From Sorex araneus (Eukaryota > Chordata > Mammalia > Eulipotyphla > Soricidae), in the NCBI RefSeq assembly GCF_027595985.1, contig NC_073305.1, positions 86,918,626 through 86,982,625 on the forward strand: DNA of 64,000 bases, in the 5' to 3' direction. This document shows, one piece after another, positions 1 to 11,871 of the stretch. The notes beneath the pieces are model-generated. The model was not told the origin of the DNA, ran no database searches, and was given only the letters and a program-made list of their open reading frames with translations. The first letter of the stretch is position 1. Every line of letters starts with the position of its first letter. A program made the translations under genes and the position numbers.

Positions 1-11
1 TTCTTTCTTAA

Positions 12-160
12 TTTTTGCTTTTTGGGCCACAGTAGGTGGTACAAGGCTTATTTCCAGCTCTGCACACAGGGATCACTCCTGGTGGGATTCAGGGGACCAT
101 GTAGTGCCAGGGATGGAAGCCTGGTTGTCTGCCTTACCTACTGTATTATCATTCTGGCCC
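12..160 (-). mobile_element. Poly(A)-type tRNA SINE, diverged
   Basis: On the - strand it shows the degraded head, the GATCACTCCTGG core and an A-rich end. It is an old copy of the dominant shrew SINE. Confidence 0.8.
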
Positions 161-331
161 TATAGAAATTTTCAACCAAATTTTCACAGTAATGAAGTTA
201 TGTCCATCTAATTGCAATAATTATTCATATAATAAGATCCCAAGCTTCTGGGGGGTAAGATGGGAGGATAAAAATCACAGACTCCAGCTCCACTGACTTT
301 CAGTGGAAACATTACAGAGTCAAGGTAGAAT

Positions 332-399
332 GCATGTGTGTGTGTGTGTGTGTGTGTGTGTATACATGGTGTGTGTGTGTGTGTGTGTTTGTGTGTGTT
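332..399 (+). repeat. (GT)n microsatellite
   Basis: Two TG runs separated by TATACATGG. It adjoins the A-rich end of the next SINE. Confidence 0.95.
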
Positions 400-400
400 A

Positions 401-538
401 GTTTTTGGCACACCCAGCTGTGCTCCAGGCTTCTTTCTGGCTCCACACACAGAAATCACTCCTGGCAGGCTCACGGGACCAGATGGGGCTTCGGGGACTG
501 AACTCAGGCTGGCCGCATTCAAGGCAAGCAAACTGTCC
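401..538 (-). mobile_element. Poly(A)-type tRNA SINE, diverged
   Basis: Core AAATCACTCCTGGCAGGCTC and a partial head (CTGGCCGCATTCAAGGCAAG) are visible on the complementary sense. Confidence 0.75.
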
Positions 539-1300
539 ACAGGTTTCTATCCAACAAAGGGTTGCCTGAGTCTGACTAACCCCCAAACACTGAGTTAATA
601 AGGATCCTTCTCAGTCCTTCCAGTCCAAATCAGGATGTCCATTGCTATTTGCAGACCACAAGAAAGCAAGAGAGAAGGAACAGAGAGATTGCTAGAAAGA
701 TATCATATAAAGAAGTAAAAATTAGTTTCCTAAGTCCTTGAGCCAGAAATAATGGATTCCAGTCTAAGACATGCAGTATACTCTGGAGGACCCCATTTAT
801 GAGGTACCAAACAACCCATTGAAAGTTTGAACTCAGCAACAGACAAGCTAGGTGCAAATTCTAGTTCTGCCACCTGCTGTCTATTGTCTTTATAGAATTT
901 ATTTCACTCTACAAGGCTTAATCTATTGATTTGTGAAATGAAAATAGCAGTTCCTTTCTTAAATATTTATGACTGGGATTTTGCAAATTTTAATTGGCTA
1001 GTACTGAGGAAATAGGTAGCCACTATTGCCATTACTGTTTTTGATCATTGCACACATTCCTTGCCAGATTCTCAGGGTTAAAGGAGAGAAATATAATCTT
1101 GCATGGAGATAGAGACAGGCAAATAATCATGTACTGATGGTAGGGGAGTGAAAGGGAGGAATGGGGGCATAGAAGCTCATAGGAGGTACATAAGCCAGTC
1201 TGAGAAGTAAGAACTTCGACTGGGAAACTAAAGGATGGTAAGTATGATACACACAGAGTATCTAACAGAGAGAAAGACATTTCTATACCTTGGACATGTT
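539..1300. other. Unannotated unique sequence
   Basis: AT-rich sequence with no convincing ORF, RNA gene or repeat that I can name. Confidence 0.5.
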
Positions 1301-1562
1301 CACTATCACTATCATCCCGTTGATCCTCGATTTGCTCGAGCGGGCCCAGTAATGTCTCCATTCATCCTAGCCCTGAGATTTTAGCAGACTCTTTTTTACT
1401 CATCCTTCCCAATGGTACCATATTAGAGGCTCTTTCAGGGTCAGGAGACTGAGACCCATCATTGTTACTGTATTTGGCATATGAATATGCCACGGAGAGC
1501 TTGCCAGGCTCCCCCGTGTGGGGAGGAAAACTCTTGGTAGCTTGCCGGGTTCTCTGAGAAAG
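1301..1562 (-). mobile_element. RTE-tailed SINE, long variant
   Basis: Starts with the reverse complement of the GAGCAAATCGA...GGGATGA tail and continues through a middle module containing CTGAGATTTTAGCAG and CTCTTTCAGGGTCAGGAG. It then runs into CTTGCCAGGCTC and CTTGCCGGGTTCTC. The tRNA head is missing. Confidence 0.8.
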
Positions 1563-2250
1563 AACTAGGCTATAAGATGTCACTTCCAGGAATTTGGTTT
1601 TGTAGTTGATGGGATTACATTTAGTTAAGAAAAATTAATTAAGAAGGTACAAAGCAAAGAAATCAGAATATGTCAGTATCTGGGGGAAACCATATAATCA
1701 ATATATAGTAATGTCTAAATGGAAATATTGATGAGGTAGTAAGGCTATGAGTAACAAGTGATTTTAAATGCAGATTAAAAATTTATTTGGGGGATCTGCC
1801 TTAGGATTGTTCAGTAGGTTTGGGTAAGTCTTTTGGATGCAGTCACTGAACTTGGCTCTTCAAATTCCAATGGTGACTAACACCCATCTAGGTGTCAGGG
1901 CTCCGGCAGGGATGACCATCCAAAATCCCCTTCTGCTTTAACAGGAGGCAATCTCAAGCATGAAAGAGAAGCAGATGACTTCTCACCTCTCATCTCTGAC
2001 CCTATGTTCTCTTGAGTGACGAGCAAGGCTTCAGGAAGACTGACATTTGCTGCATCCCGACAGATTAGCCACCCATCATGAGGTGAAGCAATCCAAGGCC
2101 AGTGAAAAGGACAGTCCCTGTATCTGCCCCCCCTCCACCCCAGGCAATGGTACAAGGGTATTCACTAGGACCCTAGGAAATCTAAACCTTTGAGATCTGC
2201 AAAAATAAGTGCCTCAAAAATTCACATGGAAGGCCCATGTGTTGAAGGGG
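1563..2250. other. Unannotated unique sequence
   Basis: No supported gene. The longest open frames here are short and lack family features. Confidence 0.5.
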
Positions 2251-2254
2251 ATTC

Positions 2255-2530
2255 TTTTTGAAGTCTCCAAGATTCCTATGTTAAAACCAAATCCCCAGCA
2301 CAACGGCTTCTGCAGGGACGGTCTTTGCAAGGTGCTGGGTCTTTAGCACAGAGCCTTGAAGAGTGACTTTAATGAACAGGACCCGAAGAGCTCCTCATGA
2401 TCTACCCTGTGACATTACAGCAAGATGGTCACCCAGAAGGTCACACTCCGCAACTCTGGACCTGTGGACACCTCAATCCCAAACCATGGCCTCCATCGTT
2501 AAGAGAAGTGAAGGCTGACGGCTTCACCCA
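2255..2530 (+). repeat. Ancient interspersed repeat, copy 1
   Basis: Resembles an old mammalian repeat with the order GTTGAA...TGTTAAAACC...CCTGTGACATTACAGCAAGATGG. A second diverged copy with the same order lies at 40958-41195. I cannot name the family with certainty. Confidence 0.45.
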
Positions 2531-2971
2531 CCCGGGGATGGTATTTTGCTGGAGAAGCCTGAAGGGGCAAAGTCGAGCAGCCACAAGAAGAGTGACACGA
2601 TCGTGTCCTTAACACAGGCAGCGTTAGAGCTCCAAAAATCACATTTCATTTGTGATGTGGGTGTTCATGTTTAGCAGGAAGTGGGAGTCGGACCTCTGTA
2701 ACGAAGAGCTGCTTGAGTTTATAAGGTGGTCGGAAGTGAGGAGGAAAAGGAAGCCCAGGAGTCCTGAGACAGGAGCAACAGGAGGAAGCAGGGCTTTCCA
2801 AGGTGTGGCGTGGACTCAGCTCTGGGACTCAGGGCGGAATTCTCCACGCCGTCTTGCTGAGAGTGGACGCCCACATCCTGCTTGAAGCAAGACCTGTGTT
2901 CAGGCCGATGTCACTCCCAGACCACAGTGGAACACAGACTGCTACTCTCTGAGTCGGAAAGAACATGTCTT
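2531..2971. other. Unannotated unique sequence
   Basis: Moderately GC-rich. I see no gene or named repeat. Confidence 0.45.
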
Positions 2972-3153
2972 CTGTTTTTGTTGTGTTTTTGTTGGGGTGG
3001 TTTTGGGGGGCACACCCAGCAGTGTTCAGGGCATGTTCCTCGCTCTGTGTTCACTCCTACAGGACTCAGAGAACCATATGGAGTGTCGGGGACCGAACCC
3101 GGGGTGGATGCATGCAAGACAAGAGCCTTGATCTTTTGTATTTTCTCTGGCCC
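2972..3153 (-). mobile_element. Poly(A)-type tRNA SINE, old copy
   Basis: CACACCCAGCAGTGTTCAGG, GACCGAACCCGGGG and TCTCTGGCCCC mark the tail, B-box side and head of a - strand copy. Confidence 0.85.
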
Positions 3154-4390
3154 CACGTTTCTGTCTTATCATGGTTTTACCAATCCTCAACTTTTTGCAA
3201 TCAATGAGAATGCCTTAGCCCAGAATAAGCATGGACCATCCCCATGGCAAACTTAATGTCCAACTCAAATTAAAGCAGCTGTGTTGAATGGTTCTGCTGA
3301 AACAATCTCCACCCCCACCCCACCCCCATCGACAGTATAGTAAACTATAGAATTATGCAGCTCATGATCACCTACATTTATCTGGTCTACACAGCAAAAG
3401 TGTATCACAAAGGAAAAAAAATCTTTTAAAGGATAGCATTGTTTTCACATCAAGTCAGATAAGTAAGGTCACAATATGAACTGCTCTAAAATACAAATTT
3501 ATGGCCACATGCTTAAATAACAGGCATGACATACAGTTGGACATGGGATACATGGGATACAGCTGCAACAGTTGACAAACTGTGGTTCAACTCCAGGGTG
3601 TACCGGGATGGCTGCATTGAGAGCTGAAATGAGAATTCTGTGCATGTGACAACAGATGACCATCTAAAAAATATTTGCTAGAATATTGAATAACATAAAG
3701 CCATCTGTCCGTTCTCCCCAGGCTGGTATTATTTAAATGTTTGAACTGCAATAATCGTAAGCAACTGAGAACCAGAGTGAGGGCGCCCCATGACCCCGAC
3801 ACTATTGGCCAGAGTTCCCCAGTAGTCCAGACCACAAAGTCACCATTTCTCTGATCACTAATGCCTTGTTCCAGAAAATGGGAAGTCGCTACTAAAGACA
3901 CCCCAAAAATGCCCAGCATTTTCCAAATCCTGTGCAGTACATTGATCTCCCGATTCTCGTAACACTTTGTCGACTGGTTCTCTAAAGTTAAACCTGGGAC
4001 ATATGAAAGGCTGGAGAATGATGCAGATTCATGAGCATCATTCCTGCCCAATGTCTTAAAAGGAAAGATGTAGCAAACTAACGAGTGTGGCAGAGGCAGG
4101 CTGAACCTCGGAGCACCATCTGCAGTTGCCATAGCAACCCCAGAGCCCAGGCCCTCACATTAACCAAATAGCCCAGGTTGGTCAAAAATGAACAAGAATG
4201 GCCTCCAGGTTCCCTGAGCACTGCCTAGGAGTCCATGTGAAAAATGAAAAACAAAAGCTGGCTTAAGGACTGGCCCTGGCATTTCACCCATCTGTCCAAT
4301 ACTTTAATCCAAATAAGAACATTTAAAAATCCTCATGGCAGAGAGTCTCTTGCCCACATGCCTGGCTGTCTTCCCCAGGGCCCCTCGGAT
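3154..4390. other. Unannotated unique sequence with one long chance ORF
   Basis: Contains a 181-codon open frame on the - strand at 3587-4132. It has no recognisable domain or family match. An ORF of this size is not unexpected in 64 kb of six-frame sequence, so I do not call a gene. Confidence 0.5.
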
Positions 4391-4394
4391 GGGA

Positions 4395-4725
4395 TGGACT
4401 CCAGCTTCCCTTCCCACCCTGAGCAGAACCCTGGCGGCTGAAGACCTCAGGAGCCTAGCCACATCCATGCTCAAGGCCCCTCTTCACATGTTCGGACGAG
4501 CCTCACGCATGAAGGTATTGGCAGAGAAACCCAAGTGTGTGGGACCCAGGACTGAGACCTCCAAGCCTGCTCGGATCGGGACTGGGCCTCTTCCGCCCAG
4601 ATTTCCCGCTTTCCAGTAGCTAGGTGGACACACCCAGGGACTGCCCCCGGCCGCTGTGTAATCCTGTCAACGGCCAACATTCAGAGACTTAAAAGCAAGC
4701 TCCCAGAAGTGCACAGCCACAAAGC
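4395..4725 (+). repeat. Unclassified GC-rich dispersed repeat, copy 1
   Basis: Shares a long colinear series of blocks with 53880-54215: CCCTG.CGGCTGAA, TCGGACGAGCCTCAC, GGACTGAGA.CTCCAA, GGGACTGGGCCTC, TTTCCAGTAGCT and AGAGACT. The two copies are clearly homologous but diverged. The family is unknown to me; it may be part of an L1 5' or 3' region. Confidence 0.7.
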
Positions 4726-4749
4726 ACTACTTCTCCCTCTGGGAGAAAC

Positions 4750-4922
4750 TGACAATCTACCGAGAGTTTCCTGCCCACATGGGAGAGTCTCGAAAACTCC
4801 CATTCATATGCCAAAACCAGTAACAAGCTGGGTCTCATTCCCCTGACCCTGAAAGAATCTCCAATGCAGTATCATTGGGAAGGACGAGTAGAGAGAGGCT
4901 TCTAAAATCTCAGGGCCAGGAC
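4750..4922 (+). mobile_element. RTE-tailed SINE, long variant, fragment
   Basis: Contains CATATGCCAAAACCAGTAAC, GGTCTCATTCCCCTGACCCT and TAAAATCTCAGGGCC in the + order. The RTE tail itself is lost. Confidence 0.7.
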
Positions 4923-5151
4923 AAATAAAGACGCTACTGACACCACTCGAGAAGTTTGACTATCAACGAAATGATGACAAATCCTCATGCCTTTAAGAAG
5001 GTGATGACAGATAACAGAGAAGATGGGGCAATTGTCTGCAGTCACCATGTAAGAGTTCAGATATCTAGAGGCAGAAAGGAGCAAAAAAGACCTTGGGTGG
5101 AAAGTGTGTAATGTAAATTGGAAGAATGAATAGATAAGGATAAAAATCCCC

Positions 5152-5310
5152 AAGGCCAGAGCAATAATACAGAAGTTAAGGCACTTGCCTTGCTTGTGAC
5201 TGATTCCAGCAGCCCACATGGTCCCCAGAGCACTGCCAGGAGTGACTCCTGCGTTCAGAGCTAGAAGTAGCACTGAACTTTTCCAGGTGTAGCCCCAAAA
5301 CTAAAAATAG
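5152..5310 (+). mobile_element. Poly(A)-type tRNA SINE, diverged
   Basis: GGCCAGAGCAATAATACAG head, GCACTTGCCTTGC and AGGTGTAGCCCCAAAA end. Confidence 0.75.
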
Positions 5311-5476
5311 CCTAGGTTTTTAAATTAATTTAATTTAAAAAGGAAAACAATGAAGTCCCTGCGTCATGCTCTCCAAACTGCAAATACATCATACACCTGT
5401 ATCTAAGAGACATGTACTGGCCCAAAGCTAGCACCATCTCCACTCCTGGGCCATGTTAAACAAGTTCAAGTTAAGT

Positions 5477-5614
5477 GACCAGAGAGAGTACCACAGGCAG
5501 GGCACCAGCGGATTGATCCCTAGCACCCCTTATGGTCCCCTGAGCACTGCCAGAAATGATCCCTGAGCACAGAGCCAGGAGTGAGTCCTGAGCACCAGCA
5601 GGTGTGCCCCCTCC
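5477..5614 (+). mobile_element. Poly(A)-type tRNA SINE, diverged
   Basis: GACCAGAGAGAGTACCACAG head, TGGTCCCCTGAGCACTGCCA core and AGGTGTGCCCC end. Confidence 0.8.
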
Positions 5615-6999
5615 AATGTTCAAGTAAAATCACAAAATACAGGTCACAGGCAGGACCCCACTGCTCAATCTCCAAGTCCGTGTTTACTAGTTTGCATGTA
5701 GCCGGAAGTCTTTCTTCCCCTTTCACTCAAAACAACAAGCACATGTTGGAGATTTGGGGGAGATTTGGGGGTAAGGTGTGGCTCTATTTGCTACTTCTTA
5801 TCCTTTTGGTAGAGAACATCTCTTCCAGGGCCCACCATCAGCGCAGAGTTGGTTCTCAGGATTGTCAGGTGACCCCCTGTGGCCCACAATCCCACCCTCT
5901 CCAAAGGCCTAGGCTTGGTCAACACAGGGCCAGATGGTGCACGTGGATAATGTTCAATGGAGCACCATCTGTGGATTGTACAATGCCCCCTTTGGAGGGA
6001 GGGGAGTGCTAAGAAGAGGGTGTGCTGGAGGGGAGGCCAGGCACGTGAATGTCTAGGGAAAAGTCCTAAGTCTTCTGTCTCGTCATAAAGCTCCAGGCCC
6101 AGCCTTGCTCCTGTTCACTGCAGATGTGAGCACCGCAAGTGAACTTCTCCCTCTCCTGGTTTGTATTTGCATGAAATGAGTCATCATGAAAAATTCCCTC
6201 CAGCTGCCAGAAGCTGCTGTCCCGTTCTTCCTCAAGCCTGCCTTTTGGCTCTGGGGAGTGGTAGCAGAACACAGCTCCTGCCGGCCCTTTGCTCACCTCC
6301 GCCTGTCCCAATGGTGTGCCAGAGATGGGCAGATTGCAGGGGAGGCATTTCCTTGATGATTTCATCACTCATCTTCAAACCAGCAACTCAGACTGGTGGA
6401 CACCCCCCTCAATCACGTCCACCTGGCATGATTCAGCATCTCCGTTCAAAGTCCCGGATGGATAGAATGTAAGAAAAAGGCCAACTTGATTCTCAAACAC
6501 TCAGAGTGCACGTTCTCGATGAAACACACTCAGAGCTGCTTGATGCAGGTCATGGCTTTGCACAGGTCTCCCAGGGTTCCAGATCAGCGGGTCTGGAGGT
6601 TTGATTTTCTTTGGATCTGTTGGCTCCGGGCCCTGAGAGCTCAGAGCAATCGAGGGACCGGGGTCAGAGGTGGGAATGGGAACACTGAGGGCCCTCAGGG
6701 TTGGAGGGAACAGTGACCCCAGTGAACTCTAGCTCCACCCTAGCACTAGATCAAGGAGCCCCTCAGGCCCTCATCTATTTCCAAAACAGAAGCAGCTACT
6801 GCATGACATGGGTCGGAAGTCAACAGAAGACCCAACTTAGCAGGAACCAAACAAGTACTTTTATGGACAAGAGCGCTCCCAGCAAATGAACCATAGGGAA
6901 CATGGAAGACCGAGTCTCCTCGGCTATGTGATCTGTCCCTGGTGTCTCTGTACACGGTGTCCTCCTTTGTACCTCAGGGCTCACACGAACACCTACTCC
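5615..6999. other. Unannotated unique sequence
   Basis: No gene is supported. Open frames are short, overlapping and without family features. Confidence 0.45.
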
Positions 7000-7192
7000 C
7001 CCCGCCCTCGCCGGGCGGGACAGTTCACACAGCAATTAAAGCAAGTGATGTGCCAGTGGTGGGCCGTGGTTCTATCCTGAACACAGCATATGATCCTGCC
7101 CAAAACACAGGGAGAGACAGGGCTAGGAGCAAGCCCTGAGCAGAGTTGGGGCCAAGAGCACCCAAAACAACCAAAATAATACTAATAAATAA
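7000..7192 (+). mobile_element. Possible remnant of a poly(A)-type SINE
   Basis: AGGAGCAAGCCCTGAGCAGA followed by an A-rich end resembles the 3' half of an old SINE. The 5' half is not recognisable. Confidence 0.35.
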
Positions 7193-7660
7193 AAGACTGT
7201 CTTCCTTGGGTAGGTGTCTCTTGAACAATCAGTCACTGTAAAGCCTGGAATCACTTCTGCATGCCACAAGAGGAAGATTTTATTTTACAGTGGTATAATT
7301 AAAAGTAACTATAACATTTAAAAAATTTTTTTTTTAATTTTTCAGGGTTTGCCCACCTGGTAATGATGATTTTCTATTATCAGCTTACAATCAAAATCCC
7401 AGGGCATGTTCAAAATCCTTGAGCATGTTAGATTATATTTATCCCATAGTTCATAATCAAAATAATAATGAAAACTTTGCAAGATCTTTGTATGTTCAAG
7501 CAATTCATAAGAACTTCATATGCATATGCATTTACTCCTCACATAACCAGTATAAAATTCTATTGCCAACCTCATCTTATAGATGAGAAAAAATATGAGG
7601 AAATTTAGTCCCCTAGCCAATCAATGGCATAGTTAATACTTCACCCTAAACTTGAGGGGA
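7193..7660. other. Unannotated AT-rich sequence
   Basis: Nothing recognisable. Confidence 0.45.
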
Positions 7661-7833
7661 TTTTTTGTTTTTGTTTTTGGGGCCACACCTGGCATTCTCA
7701 GGGATTACTCCTTGATCTGTAATCAGGTATCACTCCTGGAAGGCTGGGGGTACCATAAGGGATGCTTGGGATAGAACCTTGGTTGGCTGCATACAAAGCA
7801 AGTGCCCTACCCTCTGTACTATCTCTCCAGCCA
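7661..7833 (-). mobile_element. Poly(A)-type tRNA SINE
   Basis: Poly(T) start, GGGGCCACACCTGG, CTCTGTACTATCTCTCCAGC end; a - strand copy. Confidence 0.88.
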
Positions 7834-7861
7834 CTGAAACTTGAGTTTTTAAAAATTACTA

Positions 7862-8450
7862 GTCTCTACCATTATGGAAAACAGTATGGAGATTTGTTAG
7901 AAAATTGAAAGTAGAAATATCATATGATGAAATTCAGGAGCAAAGTAGCACTAATATAAAGAGATATTCACATCTCTATATTTATTTCATAATAATTCAT
8001 AATAGCCAAGACTTGTAAACAAACTAAATGCTCATGACAGATGACTGAAAAAAGAAAACCTAGTGTATACAATTAAGTATTCAAAGAATACTGATCAAAT
8101 ATCTTTAAAAAAGATGAAATTCTACTATTTACAAAAACATGAATGCATGTACAGCATATTTTACTTAGTGAATAAGTCACTATACATTTTCTTTCTGTAC
8201 CATAAAACAGAAACAAAATGAAACAAAGCAAAAGCTTTGACTAAGAACAAAATAGTGATTACTAGTAGGGACCAGAGAAAGGCACTAAATCAGGTAAAAT
8301 GAATCAATGTAGGGTAAAGAATGTAAACTAGACTTTGGTGGTAAATGTTTTACCAGATGTTTATAATTGTGTATGCCTGATACCTATATAATGTTGTTAA
8401 CAATATTACTTCAATTAAGAATTAATTTATACTTAAAAGGAAAAATAACT
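7862..8450 (+). mobile_element. Old L1 fragment (ORF2 3' part)
   Basis: ATGGAAAACAGTATGGAGAT and AATTCATAATAGCCAAGAC are typical of the last part of L1 ORF2. It is heavily diverged, with no open frame. Confidence 0.7.
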
Positions 8451-8504
8451 ATCTGGAAAAACAATCAATAATAGAGTATTCATTATTTGAATTATTGTCT
8501 AGTT

Positions 8505-9090
8505 TAAGCTTGGGGTCACATACACACACACACACACATACCAAAAAAAAAAAACCCACCCCCCCGCCCCCCAGCCCCCCACCCAGCCTGTGTAGCTGAT
8601 CAATTTCACTTTACTTTCTCTTTACTTTGATTACATACAAACAAAAAACTCACTATTGTTGTTTGGAGTTTCCCCCCACAGAGTCAGACCTGCTGGAAAG
8701 GAAGCATTTGATAATTTGTTTTCCATTGCTGAGAATGAAGAGATATGAAGTCGTGTTGCCACAGTAGCGGCCTCGAGGTTCTAAATTTCTGTATTTTAGT
8801 ATTTTAATGACTAAGTCCAGAGGGCTTTCTGCCAGAGGTTGCATCATTGCTAGCTCGTACCTCTCTGCTACTTTATATTCCACATATGAGTGCAATCTTT
8901 CTGTGTCTGTCTCTTTCTTTCTGACTCATTTCACTCAACATGATACTTTCCATGTTGATCCACTTATATGCAAATTTCATGACTCCATGCTTTCTAACAG
9001 CTGCATAGTATTCCATTGTATAGATGTGCCAAAGTTTTTTTAGTCAGTCATCTGTTCTCGGGCATTCGGTTTTTTTCCAGATCCTGGCTT
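8505..9090 (-). mobile_element. L1 3' end (ORF2 end plus 3' UTR)
   Basis: The complement of the ORF2 end (GAAAGTATCATGTTGAGTGA, CCACATATGAGTGC) and of the same 3' UTR seen at 47840-48300 (CTGGACTTAGT, AGGTCTGACT). A (CA)n run at 8521-8538 and a C-rich tract mark the A-tail side. Confidence 0.88.
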
Positions 9091-9328
9091 CAATACTACT
9101 TTAAACTTTTCAAACATCAAGTATAAAATTACATATACTTAATCTAATACCAAAATCTAATTTCAACCACATCTGATGATAATAAACACTAAAAGGGAAA
9201 ATATACAAAAATATTAACAGAATTATTATATCTTTAAGAGTTATTGGGGTAATGAGTGAGCTGATAGCATTTAATATTTTTTCCACAGATTCCAGTTTAT
9301 CTTCAGTATGCATGAAAGTTCTACTTGT

Positions 9329-9448
9329 TTGGGGTCATGAGGGTTACCACCTCAGCAATTCCCGGGGCTCATGTGGTACCAAGAACGGAACTCAGAGACT
9401 TGCACATCCTAGGCACGTGTTCTACCATTTGGGCTATCTCACTGGCCC
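9329..9448 (-). mobile_element. Poly(A)-type SINE, diverged
   Basis: ATTTGGGCTATCTCACTGGCCC head complement and a degraded core. Confidence 0.65.
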
Positions 9449-9724
9449 AGAGTGAGAAGAGTACGCAGAAGAGCATCTGAAAGTCAATGAGCCTCTGAGG
9501 AGTTGTCCAATCCCAAGGTCTGGGAATTTAAAAGTTGGCTTCTGAGAACACAATGACGTGGGAGCATTTCTCTCTTTTGCCCTTGCAGACCCTCTTCTCT
9601 GTACTCTTTCCCACCCACCTCCCATGTTCATCTCTTCACTCTTTAAGTGTCCTTGGCATATCAAGCTCTTTGAAAGGTTAGCCAGCACCATGTTGTTTCA
9701 TTAAGCATCACATTGAGAGCTCCA
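9449..9724. other. Unannotated sequence
   Basis: Short interval between two SINEs with no recognisable feature. Confidence 0.4.
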
Positions 9725-9900
9725 GGGTCTGGAGTGATAGCACAGCGGGTAGGGTTTTTGCCTTGCACGAGGCCGACCCAGGTTCGATTTCCAGCATCCC
9801 ATATGGTTCCCTGAGCACCACCGGGATGATTCCTGAGTGCAGAGCCAGGAGTAACCCCTATGCATTGCCAGGTGTGACCCAAAAAGCAAAAAAAAAAAAG
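9725..9900 (+). mobile_element. Poly(A)-type tRNA SINE, near consensus
   Basis: Complete copy: A-box-like TAGCACAGCGG, B-box-like GGTTCGATTTC, core CCCATATGGTTCCCTGAGCA, end GGTGTGACCCAAAAAGC and A tail running into (AG)n at 9900-9920. Confidence 0.95.
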
Positions 9901-9920
9901 AGAGAGAGACAGAGAGAGAG

Positions 9921-10995
9921 GGCTCCAGGGATAAGCAATGCTGGGCAAAGAAATGTTATCACTGATATTTGGTTATTTCATGCAGCAACAGCCATGCCTT
10001 GCAGACTTTTGGATTCAGCCTCCCTGAATGCAAACACAGCCTAGGCTTTGGCATCTGGGATCTTTAATCATTCCCTCTCCTTTCCCTTGGGGATGCCAGA
10101 AGAGTTCACTCCTGACATATTCTGTCAGTCTCCAGGTCTTGATCCTGAAAAGACTCTTCAAATATGGAGTGAATCTCATTAAAGAAAAATGAACTTTGTT
10201 AACTATTAATTTCTGTGCCACTCTCAGTCCCTGTTATAGCATCAGTCCTAAGGTCCCCAAAGTTTCACTGATTTGCAATGACACAAGAATAAGAAAGATG
10301 GAATGTGGCTTTCCAAGAGGGCTCTCAGCATCTCAAAAACTAGTTTTTATTATGAAAGTGCGTTTTCTGGTGACCAGAAATGCTACAGAAAAACCACAGC
10401 CTCTGCATCCTGGCAGCCTTTGAGCAAATCTAGAGGGCATACAAAAAAGTAATTTAGTGCATCAGATGTGAAAAGAAGAATGATTTCCTCCTGGGCACAG
10501 CTATCATGGATCCTCTGCAGAATCCGCCATCAAAGACCTCGAAGAACAAAGCTAAAGTTATATCAACTTTCACAAGATGTCCTTAAACTTCAAAAAAAAA
10601 CTGTGTTTTGTTTTGACCATTTTTCTTGAAATTCCATTTCCTTAGAAAAAGGATCCTATGAAAGCCTACACTGAATCTATATACTAACATTCAAAGGTTA
10701 TTAATAAGCTATAATTGGCATTTTATATTATAGTCCTATCATACTGTGCTACGTTAGCAACATTTGATCTTCCTGCTGGTGAATAAAAACTAAACCACCT
10801 CTTCCCTTAATAACTAATAATTATTAATTTTATAGGTAGCTTTATAAATATTTTAATAATTTCATAGATACTTTATTGATTAATATGATTAGATATCTTT
10901 CCTCTTGATTCAGGACTTGATTGCCTGAAATTAATTAGACATCCTTTGATAACAAAGAGTTATCAAAGAGTCTTCTTAGATTATATTTAGTAGAT
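9921..10995. other. Unannotated unique AT-rich sequence
   Basis: No gene or named repeat is visible. Confidence 0.45.
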
Positions 10996-11012
10996 AGAAA
11001 ATTCTGGGCTGG

Positions 11013-11861
11013 CCTTTTGGAAAACAATATGGACGATTCTCAAAAAATTAGAGGTTGAGCTCCCATTTGACCCAGCAATACCACTGCTGGGACTATATCC
11101 CAGAAAAGTCAAAAAGTATAGTCGAAATGACATCTGCACTTATATGTTCATCGCAGCACTGTTTACAATAGCCAGAATCTGGAAAAAACCCGAGTGCCCT
11201 AGAACAGATGACTGGTTGAAGAAACTCTGGTACATCTATACAATGGAATACTACGCAGCTGTTAGAAAAAATGAGGTCATGACGTTTGCATATAAGTGGA
11301 TCAGCATGGAAAGTTTCATGCTAAGTGAAATGAGTCAGAAAGAGAGAGACAGACATAGAAAGATTGCACTCATCTGTGGAGCACAGAATAATAGACTATA
11401 AGACTAACACCCAAGATTAGTAGAAATAAGTACCAGGAGGTTGTCTCCATGGCTTGGAGGCTGGTCTCTCATTCTGGGCAACTCAGAGAAGGGAACACCA
11501 AGTAAAATGTGGTCGGAGGTCATGCGGGGGAAGGCCGATGCCTGCCTAATATAGACTAGAGACTGAACACAATGGCCACTCAACACCTTTATTGCAAACC
11601 ACAACACCTAATCAGAGAGAGAGATCAAAAGGGAATACCCTGCCATAGTGGCAGTGTGGGGTGGGGGGAGACAGGACTGGGGAGGGTGGGAGAGATGCTG
11701 GGTTTACTGGTGGTAGAGAATGGGCACTGGTGAAGGGATGTGTTCTTGAACTTTGTATGGGGGAAACATGAGCACAAAAATGTAGAAATCTGTAACTATA
11801 CCCTCACGTTGATTCACTAATTAAAAATAAATAATTTATTAAAAAAAAGAAAGAAAAAAAA
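11013..11861 (+). mobile_element. 5'-truncated L1 with 17-bp target duplication
   Basis: Covers the end of ORF2 (reading down to QKERDRHRKIALICG), the 3' UTR with its G-rich stretch (11650-11710), and an A-rich tail. AGAAAATTCTGGGCTGG occurs at 10996-11012 and 11862-11878, a perfect duplication. The right copy is the first bases of the SINE at 11872, so this L1 inserted into the 5' edge of that SINE. Confidence 0.93.
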
Positions 11862-11871
11862 AGAAAATTCT

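Noticed and set aside
3587..4132. 181-codon - strand ORF in unique sequence
   Set aside because: No domain, signal or family resemblance, and a size expected by chance in 64 kb. A conserved frame in other shrews would be needed to revive it.
9725..9800. tRNA gene
   Set aside because: A-box and B-box-like sequences are present, but they belong to SINE heads with no complete cloverleaf.
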